Positions 1 through 6,274 of a stretch of 7,521 bases of DNA are shown here, in pieces. Location: assembly GCA_964364925.1 (NCBI GenBank), contig CAYIOB010000041.1:1-7521 (forward strand), given 5' to 3'. The translations under genes were made by a program, and so were the position numbers. Each line of letters opens with the position of its first letter. The stretch's first letter is position 1. Origin of the DNA: JAMCZC01 sp964364925. GTDB lineage: Bacteria > Patescibacteriota > Microgenomatia > Levybacterales > UBA12049. Under the pieces are notes generated by a model. The model was not told the DNA's origin, did no database searches, and worked only from the letters and a program-made list of their open reading frames with translations.

Positions 1-63
1 CATAATATTTTTAATAGATTTATTGGTTAAATCTACATTCCTCCTTTCATTCTTTATATTATA
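1..63 (-). promoter_or_regulatory. Promoter and leader of a probable divergent gene that leaves the window to the left
   Basis: Read on the minus strand, a perfect TATAAT lies at 58-63 and a strong SD-like AAAGGAGG at 40-47. The first ATG not followed at once by a stop is at 3-1, so the coding part would lie outside the window. The SD is 36 bases from that ATG, too far for normal use, and an ATG directly beside it is followed by TAG. Between SD and ATG is a 7-bp inverted repeat, TAGATTT (15-21) and AAATCTA (29-35), with a 7-base loop. If folded, it would shorten the SD-ATG gap to about 15 bases. No good -35 is visible. Seen: the motifs. Inferred: that a gene starts at 3-1. Confidence 0.4.
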
Positions 64-109
64 CTAAAATAGACAATGATTATCGAATTATAAAAATGTC
101 ACAATGGTA

Positions 110-118
110 TGGTAAACT
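110..118 (+). promoter_or_regulatory. Extended -10 promoter of the small membrane protein gene, likely leaderless
   Basis: TGG followed by TAAACT (113-118) fits an extended -10 element. Six bases (AAAATT) separate it from the ATG at 125, so a start site 7 bases after the hexamer would fall on the A of the ATG. There is no SD and no recognisable -35. A second possible hexamer, TATGGT (108-113), also follows TGG and would give a 5-base leader. Confidence 0.45.
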
Positions 119-124
119 AAAATT

Positions 125-457
125 ATGCGAAGAAGAAGACCCTTGCGGTTAATAGTTATTGGTTTATTGTCGATAGTAGCACTTGTTTATTTAGTTTGGA
201 ATTTCCCGCCGACATACAGATTTACGATTTACGATTTACGATTTACGATTTTGTCAATTGTTCTGGTTTTGGTTTTCCTGTTTATATTTTCTCTTTTTGG
301 TTTTATTTTGAACAACAAAAGAAGAGGGTTTTTGATAGGTGTTTTTGTCGTAGGCTCTATGATTTTGAAACTAGTTAACTTAGCGCATCCGTTTTTTATA
401 ATCTTGCTCTTGATTCTTTTAGCAATGACTGAATTATTGTTTGCAAAGAAAAAATAG
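125..457 (+). CDS. Small multi-pass membrane protein of unknown function, with a repeat-encoded loop
   Basis: This is a 110-residue protein that I can assign only to a loose type of short hydrophobic proteins seen in CPR genomes; its function is unknown. The N-terminus is very basic (MRRRR), followed by hydrophobic segments at about 8-26, 43-62, 69-85 and 89-107, and a KKK tail. That suggests three or four membrane helices with positive ends facing the cytoplasm. Residues 32-42 (RFTIYDLRFTI) are encoded by a tandem heptamer array, so this loop after the first helix is probably acquired sequence rather than conserved protein. The ATG at 125 is chosen because a -10 element sits at leaderless distance and the basic start suits an inner-membrane protein. 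A shorter frame starting at 196 is a shadow. The next gene, metG, starts 72 bases downstream on the same strand. Confidence 0.7.
   Translation: MRRRRPLRLIVIGLLSIVALVYLVWNFPPTYRFTIYDLRFTILSIVLVLVFLFIFSLFGFILNNKRRGFLIGVFVVGSMILKLVNLAHPFFIILLLILLAMTELLFAKKK
219..251 (+). repeat. Tandem heptamer array GATTTAC, 4.7 copies, inside a coding sequence
   Basis: There are four perfect copies of GATTTAC at 219-225, 226-232, 233-239 and 240-246, then GATTT at 247-251. Because seven is not a multiple of three, the protein repeat has a period of 7 residues per 21 bases (RFTIYDL RFTI). Similar heptamer arrays are known as short tandemly repeated sequences in several bacterial groups, mostly between genes. 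Here the array lies in the loop between the first two hydrophobic segments, and the frame stays open. Confidence 0.9.
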
Positions 458-485
458 ATTACAATCTTTGGGCTAGTTATAAGTT

Positions 486-523
486 ATTAGACACTAGTTA
501 CTAGTGTCTAATTTCTAGTAACT
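486..523 (+). repeat. Two overlapping, mutually exclusive palindromes just upstream of metG
   Basis: The first hairpin is a perfect 12-bp stem, ATTAGACACTAG (486-497) with CTAGTGTCTAAT (501-512) around a 3-base loop. The second is a perfect 9-bp stem, AGTTACTAG (496-504) with CTAGTAACT (515-523) around a 10-base loop. They share bases 496-504, so only one can form at a time. The second ends 6 bases before the metG ATG. No T-run follows either stem, so neither looks like a classic intrinsic terminator. CTAGTTA also occurs at 473-479 as a direct repeat of 494-500. This may be a dispersed intergenic repeat or an RNA switch; the sequence alone does not decide. Confidence 0.75.
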
Positions 524-529
524 GAACCT

Positions 530-1969
530 ATGAATAAATTTTATTTAACAACAGCTATTCCTTATGTAAATGCCAAACCCCACATTGGCCACGCATTGGA
601 ATTTGTCCAGGCGGATGTAATAAAAAGATATCGAAAATCTTTAGGAGATGAAGTTTTACTTTTGTCAGGCGCAGATGAAAATGCCATAAAAAATGTTCAG
701 GCTGCGGAAAATGCAGGACTGCCTGTTGAGGAATTTATTGACAAAAATTCTAAACTTTTCCAAGATTTGGCAAGCAAACTAAACATCCATTTTGATGTTT
801 TCCAAAGAGGAAGCAGTCAGGATCATCATTCTGCTTCTCAAAAATTATGGGAGCTTTGCCGACACGACATTTATAAAAAAATTTACACCGGGCTTTATTG
901 CGTCGGCTGTGAGCTTTTTTACGAGAAAAATGAACTGAACGAAAACGGTGAGTGTTTCGAGCATCCGGGAAAAAAACTTGAAGAAGTAAGCGAGGAAAAT
1001 TATTTTTTTAAACTTTCAAAATACGAAAAGCAAATTAAGGAGCTGGTTGAAAAAGATGAGCTTTTGATAATTCCCGAGTTTAGGAAAAATGAAGTTTTAG
1101 GATTTTTAAAAGAGGGCTTAAAAGATATTAGCATTTCCAGAACTAACGAAAGAGCAAAAAACTGGGGAGTAAAAGTTCCAAATGACCAGACACAAAGGAT
1201 GTATGTTTGGTTTGACGCTTTAAATATTTACCAAAGCGGAGTGGGGTTTTTTAGCAACGAGAAAGAATACCAAAAATGGTGGCCCGCCGATTTACACGTA
1301 ATCGGAAAAGGAATAATCAGGTTTCATGCTGTTTACTGGCCCGCGTTTTTACTTTCTGCGGGACTAAAACTTCCCAAAGCTTTGTTTGTCCACGGATATT
1401 TTACCGTTGACGGGCAAAAAATGTCCAAAAGCCTTGGGAACGTTGCGGATCCTGTTGAATTTATAGAAAAATACACTACCGACGGACTGCGGTATTATCT
1501 TTTGCGTGATATTTCCCCAACAGGCGACGGAGATTTTTCCGAAAAAAAATTAATTGAAACTTACAATTCGGATTTAGCCAATGGCTTGGGAAATTTAATT
1601 TCCAGAGTTGCCAAACTTTGCGAAAATGCAAATTTTACGAAAACCAAAACCGTAGAAAACCAAAGACACGTTTCCAATTTTGACGAGGATTATAAAAAAG
1701 CCCTGGAGGAATACAAGTTTAATGACGGGCTAGGAATTATCTGGGGTAAAATTTCAAGACTTGATAAATTTATAAATGATGAAAAACCCTGGAACCTTAT
1801 AAAGACTAACGATAAAAGACTCAAAGCTGTCCTGGAACACGCCGTTGACCAAATACAGGAAATCGGGCAATTGTTAAAACCGCTTTTGCCGGAAACCAGT
1901 GAAAAGATATTAAAACAGTTTGAAGTTTCACAAATAAAAGCAGGTACTCCCCTTTTCCCAAGAGTTTAG
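530..1969 (+). CDS. metG: Methionyl-tRNA synthetase, short form without C-terminal dimerisation domain
   Basis: This class I aminoacyl-tRNA synthetase activates methionine with ATP and charges tRNA-Met for initiation and elongation in the cytoplasm. The N-terminal stretch FYLTTAIPYVNAKPHIGH is typical of the family and fixes the start; its HIGH motif is at 18-21. A single zinc knuckle, C124-x2-C127 and C142-x2-H145, lies in the connective peptide. YVWFDAL is at 225-231 and the KMSKS loop at 297-301. The helical anticodon-binding domain fills about 340-479 and the protein ends PLFPRV, so the C-terminal tRNA-binding extension of longer MetRS proteins is absent. The usual GTDEHG motif reads GADENA at 47-52, with Asn where His is common; I believe this occurs in CPR relatives. 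No SD precedes the ATG, and palindromes fill the 5' region. The stop lies 9 bases from the convergent glpX stop. Confidence 0.97.
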   Translation: MNKFYLTTAIPYVNAKPHIGHALEFVQADVIKRYRKSLGDEVLLLSGADENAIKNVQAAENAGLPVEEFIDKNSKLFQDLASKLNIHFDVFQRGSSQDHHSASQKLWELCRHDIYKKIYTGLYCVGCELFYEKNELNENGECFEHPGKKLEEVSEENYFFKLSKYEKQIKELVEKDELLIIPEFRKNEVLGFLKEGLKDISISRTNERAKNWGVKVPNDQTQRMYVWFDALNIYQSGVGFFSNEKEYQKWWPADLHVIGKGIIRFHAVYWPAFLLSAGLKLPKALFVHGYFTVDGQKMSKSLGNVADPVEFIEKYTTDGLRYYLLRDISPTGDGDFSEKKLIETYNSDLANGLGNLISRVAKLCENANFTKTKTVENQRHVSNFDEDYKKALEEYKFNDGLGIIWGKISRLDKFINDEKPWNLIKTNDKRLKAVLEHAVDQIQEIGQLLKPLLPETSEKILKQFEVSQIKAGTPLFPRV

Positions 1970-1978
1970 ATTAAGAGT

Positions 1979-3124
1979 TTAAACAATTACTTCCTGTGTT
2001 ATTAAGCCAGCGTTTTCGCCGATTATGGTTGCAACCGGAACAATATAATTGTCCCCTCTTACTTTTGGAACCGCTAAGCCAAGTTCAGCAACTCCGGTAA
2101 TAGAAGCAAAATTCACAAAATAACCCGATGCGGGACCCGATACGACATCATCAAGTCTTAGTATGTCCGGAAACTCTTCAACCGGTTCCCCATTTTTTGC
2201 TACGTAACGCATTTCAAATACGCCTCCCAAAGCTTTGGCACCGCAGGCTACAATTACAGCCTCCTGCTTGCCGCCGCCGCCCATAGAAAGAGTTGGTTTA
2301 TTTTGGGTAAGCGCGGCTATTGCAGGCATTAAATCTCCCGAATCTATCAACTGAAGAGATACACCCTCTTTCCGCAGAGCTTCTAATAGCGCTTGATTGC
2401 GCGGCCTGTTCATTACAACAACTCTAACATCCGCGGGGTTGGTTAAACCAAACTCTTCCATAACGGCCCTTACGTTATCCGCAGGAGATTGCAAAAGAGA
2501 TACTTTTCCCCTAAGTCTTGGCGGTGCAACAATTCTGTCCGCGTATAAAGCAGGACTATCTTCCGGGGGAATCGGCGCTATTTCCCCTGTTAGGGTTCCG
2601 GCGATTACTGCCACTGCTCCTTCCTGATTTAAGGAAGCCCTCGTTGTTCCTTCAACAGGGTCAATAATTAATTTTACTTTAGAATCTACTGCGCTTAAAA
2701 CATGCCTTTCGGAAAAAGCAATAGCATGCCCTGCGCCATAAGTGCCTGTTAATACGGGCAAATCTGTCGGTCCTTCGCCTAATTCCAAGGCTTTTCTATT
2801 TTCCTTAATCCCTTCGCATCCGTCAGGTACTACTTCCGAAACAAAAGAAGCGGAATGAAGGCCTTGCTCCATAACTGCCGTTGCTTTCCTATCAAGACTA
2901 TCTGCAAAAGCCTCTCTTTCCGGCTTACTAAGTAAGCCTCCCGATGCATATTTAGCATCAATTGCAACACGTGCGCCAACAGCAACTATCGCATTAACAC
3001 GGCTATAATGGGAAACAACTTCTGTTAATGATAATTCTCTGTGGCGCAAGGTATCGGGCCTTATTAACCCTAACCCTGCATTTAATGAGGTGTCTGCGCC
3101 TAACCGCCGCGCTTCTACTGCCAT
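1979..3124 (-). CDS. glpX: Class II fructose-1,6-bisphosphatase, divergent GlpX family
   Basis: It is predicted to remove the 1-phosphate from fructose 1,6-bisphosphate (some relatives also use sedoheptulose 1,7-bisphosphate), a metal-dependent step of gluconeogenesis and pentose supply. The family hallmark DPVEGT is at 155-160. By eye, the metal ligands of E. coli GlpX (Asp33, Glu57, Asp85, Glu213) match D78, E117 in a GEG motif, D155 and E288 in GGGGKQEAV. A substrate-side motif resembling IPDGD is LIDSGD at 259-264, and LRLDDV at 322-327 matches the family's LRLGDM. At 381 residues it is longer than E. coli GlpX (about 336), with extra residues before D78 and between D78 and D155. The family's GEGEIDE is only partly kept (GEGPTD), so substrate choice is uncertain. 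The gene is visibly richer in GC than its neighbours and on the opposite strand, which could mean transfer. The ATG at 3124 lies 6 bases after a TATTAT box. Confidence 0.85.
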   Translation of the reverse strand: MAVEARRLGADTSLNAGLGLIRPDTLRHRELSLTEVVSHYSRVNAIVAVGARVAIDAKYASGGLLSKPEREAFADSLDRKATAVMEQGLHSASFVSEVVPDGCEGIKENRKALELGEGPTDLPVLTGTYGAGHAIAFSERHVLSAVDSKVKLIIDPVEGTTRASLNQEGAVAVIAGTLTGEIAPIPPEDSPALYADRIVAPPRLRGKVSLLQSPADNVRAVMEEFGLTNPADVRVVVMNRPRNQALLEALRKEGVSLQLIDSGDLMPAIAALTQNKPTLSMGGGGKQEAVIVACGAKALGGVFEMRYVAKNGEPVEEFPDILRLDDVVSGPASGYFVNFASITGVAELGLAVPKVRGDNYIVPVATIIGENAGLITQEVIV

Positions 3125-3130
3125 GAAATG

Positions 3131-3175
3131 ATAATAATCTAGAAAATGTCATACCACTTGACTGTTTTCGGACAA
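3131..3175 (-). promoter_or_regulatory. Promoter region of glpX, two candidate -10 boxes
   Basis: On the minus strand TATTAT (3131-3136) lies 6 bases before the glpX ATG, the leaderless spacing seen at other genes here, but it has no clear -35. A second candidate is TTGTCC (3170-3175), a 16-base spacer ending in TGG, and TATGAC (3148-3153). That is an extended -10 promoter which would give a leader of about 16 bases without an SD. Which one is used cannot be told from sequence. Confidence 0.4.
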
Positions 3176-3235
3176 TTTACCTGTCTTAATCCTGACAAAT
3201 TATTACGCCTGTCTGTTTTTGCAAAAACTTAATTA

Positions 3236-3264
3236 TTGACTAAGCAAAAATTTGGAGCTATACT
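3236..3264 (+). promoter_or_regulatory. Near-consensus promoter TTGACT-N17-TATACT for the exported protein gene
   Basis: TTGACT (3236-3241) and TATACT (3259-3264), with an ideal 17-base spacer, form the best promoter in the window. A start site 7 bases after the -10 falls at about 3271-3272, on or beside the A of the ATG at 3272, so the transcript should be leaderless. The TTG of the -35 is also an in-frame TTG codon and could be mistaken for the gene start. Confidence 0.75.
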
Positions 3265-3271
3265 CCTTTTA

Positions 3272-3907
3272 ATGTTTAAGAATAAAACATTAGTTATTGT
3301 GGTCTTGGCGCTTGCGGTTCTTCTTGTCGGTGCGGGAGCATATTTAAACTTATCAAAATCCGCAAAAATTGCACCGCAACCATCAGTTACGAAGGAGCAA
3401 CCAAAAACTTCTCCATCGGGAGTTACAGGAACTCTTAAAAGCTTATTCGGAAAAAACCAATACTGCGTAGTCACCTATCCGGATAACGGCGGCTCCGGTA
3501 CTGTTTATGTTTCCGGCAATAAATTCAGGGGCGATTTCACTACAAAAATTGCAGGAGAAAAAGAAGTAACAAGCCAAGTCGTTTCGGATGGAATATATAC
3601 TTATGTTTGGTCTTCCGAATCTCCTACCGGAATAAAAATGAAAATTGATGTCACTTCTCCAACTGCTAGTGCTCAAACCGGAAATTTTAATTTAGACCAA
3701 GAAGTCGGTCTTAATTGCTCGCCTTGGGGAGTTGATGCTTCTAAATTTGCTGTCCCGACAAATATACAATTTACAGATCTTAGCAGTATGACTGCGCCGA
3801 AAGCAGAAAGCGGAACTACAAAAACCCAAACAGCATCTCCTTGTGATCAAATAAGTGATCCGACGGCAAAAGCCGCCTGCGTTAACGCTTTAAACAGCAA
3901 CCAATAA
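3272..3907 (+). CDS. Membrane-anchored exported protein of unknown function (CPR-type)
   Basis: The function is unknown. The 211-residue product starts with MFKNK, then a hydrophobic segment at about 7-26 ending GAGAYLNL. This acts as an uncleaved anchor or a signal peptide; no lipobox cysteine is present. A low-complexity Pro/Ser/Thr/Lys linker (about 32-55) leads to a compact domain at 62-172. It contains YCVVTY, GSGTVYVSGNKFRGDF, a YVW motif at 111-113, GIKMKID at 120-126, and CSPWGVD with FAVPTNIQFTDLS near its end. Cys65 and Cys149 may pair outside the cell. After another linker, the tail (190-211) has Cys191 and Cys203 in a CDQISDPTAKAAC pattern that could form a second disulfide. I associate this layout with exported CPR proteins of undetermined role, from memory. 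The ATG at 3272 is preferred over an in-frame TTG at 3236 because that TTG lies within the -35 box. Confidence 0.8.
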   Translation: MFKNKTLVIVVLALAVLLVGAGAYLNLSKSAKIAPQPSVTKEQPKTSPSGVTGTLKSLFGKNQYCVVTYPDNGGSGTVYVSGNKFRGDFTTKIAGEKEVTSQVVSDGIYTYVWSSESPTGIKMKIDVTSPTASAQTGNFNLDQEVGLNCSPWGVDASKFAVPTNIQFTDLSSMTAPKAESGTTKTQTASPCDQISDPTAKAACVNALNSNQ

Positions 3908-3935
3908 TCTTCTTCCTCTTCTAATCTTAATTGCT

Positions 3936-3944
3936 TGATATAAT
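3936..3944 (+). promoter_or_regulatory. Extended -10 promoter of tatD, likely leaderless
   Basis: TGA followed by a perfect TATAAT (3939-3944) is an extended -10. Six bases (AAATTT) separate it from the ATG at 3951, which places the expected start site at the ATG. No SD and no convincing -35 are present. The rest of the 43-base gap is pyrimidine-rich with no terminator hairpin. Confidence 0.65.
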
Positions 3945-3950
3945 AAATTT

Positions 3951-4745
3951 ATGATCGATACTCATTGCCACTTAAACTTTACAAAATTTGAAAACGATTT
4001 TGACGCAGTAATAAAAAGAGCGAAAGATGCAGGAGTTGAAAAAATAATTAATACGGGGACAAGTGTTGAATCAAGCCAAAAAGCGGTTGAATTAGCGCAA
4101 GGATATAAAGATTTATATGCGATTGTCGGCATCCACCCCCACCATGCGGATAAAGTAACCGGAGATTGGATAAACGAAATTGAACAATTGGCAAAACAGC
4201 CCAAAGTTGTTGCAATCGGAGAAATAGGAATTGATTATTTCAGCTATAAATCTAACGGCATTGTTGAGCCAAAACTTCAAAAAGAAGTTTTCGTAAAACA
4301 AATTGAGCTTTCTCTTAAACTTAAGCTTCCTTTACAAATCCATGGAAGAAAAGCCGCAAAAGATATTATCGAGGTATTGACAAACTATAAATCGGATTTA
4401 CTAAACCCTCCGGGAATGTTTCACTGCATGGCCGGAAATATTGCTTATTTAAAAAAGGTTTTGGAGTTGGGTTTTTACGTAGGCTTTGACGGCAACATTA
4501 CTTACCAAGGTTTGGCTCCGGGAGAAGACACGGAATTACCCACATTGGTAAAATACGCTCCAATTGCGCGGATTGTGGTTGAAACGGATGCTCCTTATCT
4601 TACCCCCGAGCCCCATAGGGGTAGCAGAAACGAGCCTTCTTATGCTATAATTACGGCTGATTCCATCGCAAAAATTAAAGGTGTATCTTTTGATGAGGTT
4701 AACAGGATAACAACGGCGAATGCGAAGAAGATTTTTAGATTTTGA
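3951..4745 (+). CDS. tatD: TatD-family metal-dependent hydrolase (3'-5' DNase/RNase type)
   Basis: TatD proteins are cytoplasmic TIM-barrel metalloenzymes that trim DNA or RNA from the 3' end and have roles in DNA repair, RNA turnover and DNA fragmentation. At 264 residues this one has the usual length. The metal-binding set is complete: H5 and H7 in DTHCHLNF, E91 in GEIGIDY, H131 in QIHGRKA, H158 in MFHCMAGN and D213 in ETDAPYL. The family signatures GIHPHHA (60-66) and PHRGSRNEP (221-229) are also present, and it ends NAKKIFRF as is common. In bacteria such as E. coli tatD lies by the tat operon, but it is not needed for Tat export and no tat genes are seen here. YcfH/YabD-type paralogues have the same motifs, so the exact subfamily is open. 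The stop codon overlaps the possible TTG start of the GT2 gene, suggesting co-transcription. Confidence 0.95.
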   Translation: MIDTHCHLNFTKFENDFDAVIKRAKDAGVEKIINTGTSVESSQKAVELAQGYKDLYAIVGIHPHHADKVTGDWINEIEQLAKQPKVVAIGEIGIDYFSYKSNGIVEPKLQKEVFVKQIELSLKLKLPLQIHGRKAAKDIIEVLTNYKSDLLNPPGMFHCMAGNIAYLKKVLELGFYVGFDGNITYQGLAPGEDTELPTLVKYAPIARIVVETDAPYLTPEPHRGSRNEPSYAIITADSIAKIKGVSFDEVNRITTANAKKIFRF

Positions 4746-6256
4746 AAATAGACGCTAAAAATATGACAAGTTTTTTTGCAAAAATTTTCACAAGATATCC
4801 GATAAAAACAAAAAGGGCGCTTGAGATTATGCCCGGATTTTTGTCGTGGACATTAATACTTTTTCCTATCTGGGGCAGTTTTTTTATCCCTACTGCTCTT
4901 GCCTACTTTATTTTATTTTTTGATATTTACTGGTTGTACAAATCCTTTTCTTTGGTTATAACCGCATTTATTGCCTCACAGAAAATCAAGAAAGCGGAAA
5001 ATAATGATTGGCTTAAGCTAACGAGGCCGCTGCCCGATTTTGAAAAAATAACCCACATTGTTGTTATTCCAAATTACAAAGAAAGCGTTGAAAAACTGCG
5101 AGAAACCGTTAAGAGTCTGGCCAATCAAACCTTTCCGACAAAAAGAATTTATGTAGTTTTGGCAATGGAGAAAAGAGAAGAGGGTGCCAAAGAAAAAGCG
5201 GATATTTTAATAAGAGAGTTTGAACATAAATTCGGAGATATTTTTGCTAGTTTCCATCCCGATTTACCCGGAGAAGTAAAAGGTAAGTCCTCAAACGAAG
5301 CATTTGCAGGACGGGAAGCTTACAGAAAACTTGTTGGGAAAAAGATTATTGATTTAAATTTTGCAACAATTTCCTCTGTTGACGCAGATTCGGTTTTTGA
5401 TAAACAGTATTATTCCTATCTTGCGCATAGTTTTATAAAAGACGAAAAAAGATATAATAAATTCTGGCAATCGGCAAATGTAAGCTACAATAATTTCTGG
5501 AGTGTTCCGGCAGCCGTTAGAATTATTGCTTTTTTTGGCAGCCTTTGGAGAACCGGACTTTTAATCCAGGGGGACAGGCTTATTTCGAACTCCACTTATT
5601 CTCTTTCCTTTAAGCTTTTGCACGAAATCGGCTACTGGGACACAGACGTAATTCCCGAGGATTACAGAATATTCTTTAAAGCTTTTTACAAAAAAAGCGG
5701 CAATTTATGGATGATACCGATATTTTTAAAAACCTCTATGGACGCGCCTTTGTCTTCGAGTTACGTAAACAGCTTAAAGAATAAATACCACCAGGAAAGA
5801 CGCTGGTCCTGGGGAGTTTCCGATGACGCACTTTTTATAAAGTGGTGGCTGACTGTTCCCAATGTTCCTTTTTTTAGGAAAACAATGATGATTGCAAACG
5901 TTCTCCTTGAGCATTTAATGTGGCCTGTTTACTGGTTTATTATTACAATTGCGGCAAACATTATGCCTTTTGTAAATCCTGCTTTTTCAAGAACCGCACT
6001 TGGCTATAATTTGCCAAAGCTCGCGGGATTAATACTCACGCTTTGTCTTTTCGCCACTCTTGCTATGATAATTATTGATTTTAGAAATAGACCAAAAACC
6101 ACAGCGCTTTCCAAAAGAAGACAGCTTTTATTTCCTTTGGAGTTTTTGCTTTTACCGATTGTCGGATTTTTCTTGTCCGCCCTCCCCGCTTTAATTTCCC
6201 ACACACAGCTTATGTTTGGAAAAAGACTCGAATATAAAGTTACCGAAAAGCTTTAA
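4742..6256 (+). CDS. Membrane-bound processive-type glycosyltransferase, family GT2
   Basis: It is predicted to transfer sugars from nucleotide donors on the cytoplasmic side, either extending a polysaccharide through the membrane or building a lipid-linked sugar. Two hydrophobic segments (about 33-51 and 52-80) precede a GT-A domain starting near ITHIVVIPNYKE (103-114). The domain carries DAD (214-216) for metal and donor binding, the acidic ED pair at 306-307 (VIPEDYR), and QERRW at 351-355, matching the QxxRW motif of processive GT2 enzymes. At least three further helices follow (about 383-412, 425-446, 462-486). This layout resembles cellulose or hyaluronan synthase relatives, but acceptor and product cannot be named. 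The start is uncertain: TTG at 4742 overlaps the tatD stop, while ATG at 4763 would give 497 residues; neither has an SD. The gene probably shares the tatD transcript and lies just before a second glycosyltransferase. Confidence 0.85.
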   Translation: MKIDAKNMTSFFAKIFTRYPIKTKRALEIMPGFLSWTLILFPIWGSFFIPTALAYFILFFDIYWLYKSFSLVITAFIASQKIKKAENNDWLKLTRPLPDFEKITHIVVIPNYKESVEKLRETVKSLANQTFPTKRIYVVLAMEKREEGAKEKADILIREFEHKFGDIFASFHPDLPGEVKGKSSNEAFAGREAYRKLVGKKIIDLNFATISSVDADSVFDKQYYSYLAHSFIKDEKRYNKFWQSANVSYNNFWSVPAAVRIIAFFGSLWRTGLLIQGDRLISNSTYSLSFKLLHEIGYWDTDVIPEDYRIFFKAFYKKSGNLWMIPIFLKTSMDAPLSSSYVNSLKNKYHQERRWSWGVSDDALFIKWWLTVPNVPFFRKTMMIANVLLEHLMWPVYWFIITIAANIMPFVNPAFSRTALGYNLPKLAGLILTLCLFATLAMIIIDFRNRPKTTALSKRRQLLFPLEFLLLPIVGFFLSALPALISHTQLMFGKRLEYKVTEKL

Positions 6257-6259
6257 ATG

Positions 6260-6268
6260 TGATAAAGT
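6260..6268 (+). promoter_or_regulatory. Extended -10 promoter of the GT39 gene, likely leaderless
   Basis: TGA followed by TAAAGT (6263-6268) lies just after the stop of the preceding GT2 gene. Six bases (ATTTAT) lead to the ATG at 6275, the same spacing as upstream of tatD and of the first gene. There is no SD. The hexamer is weaker than TATAAT, so read-through from the upstream genes may also supply transcript. Confidence 0.45.
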
Positions 6269-6274
6269 ATTTAT

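Noticed and set aside
33..50. CCTCCTTTCAT on the plus strand resembles the 3' end of 16S rRNA (anti-SD).
   Set aside because: The conserved bases that precede it in 16S rRNA (GGCTGGATCA) are absent and the region around it is AT-rich; it reads better as an SD on the minus strand.
219..251. Heptamer array as a CRISPR-like repeat.
   Set aside because: Units are 7 bases with no spacers, so this is a simple tandem repeat.
487..511. Intrinsic terminator for the first gene.
   Set aside because: The stem is perfect but AT-rich, and no run of T follows either hairpin.
458..529. T-box or other known riboswitch in front of metG.
   Set aside because: The gap is too short and lacks the T-box consensus and a terminator; only the two palindromes are supported.
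2397..2627. Plus-strand open frame of 76 codons opposite glpX.
   Set aside because: It lies wholly antisense to a gene with clear family motifs, and its product has no recognisable features.
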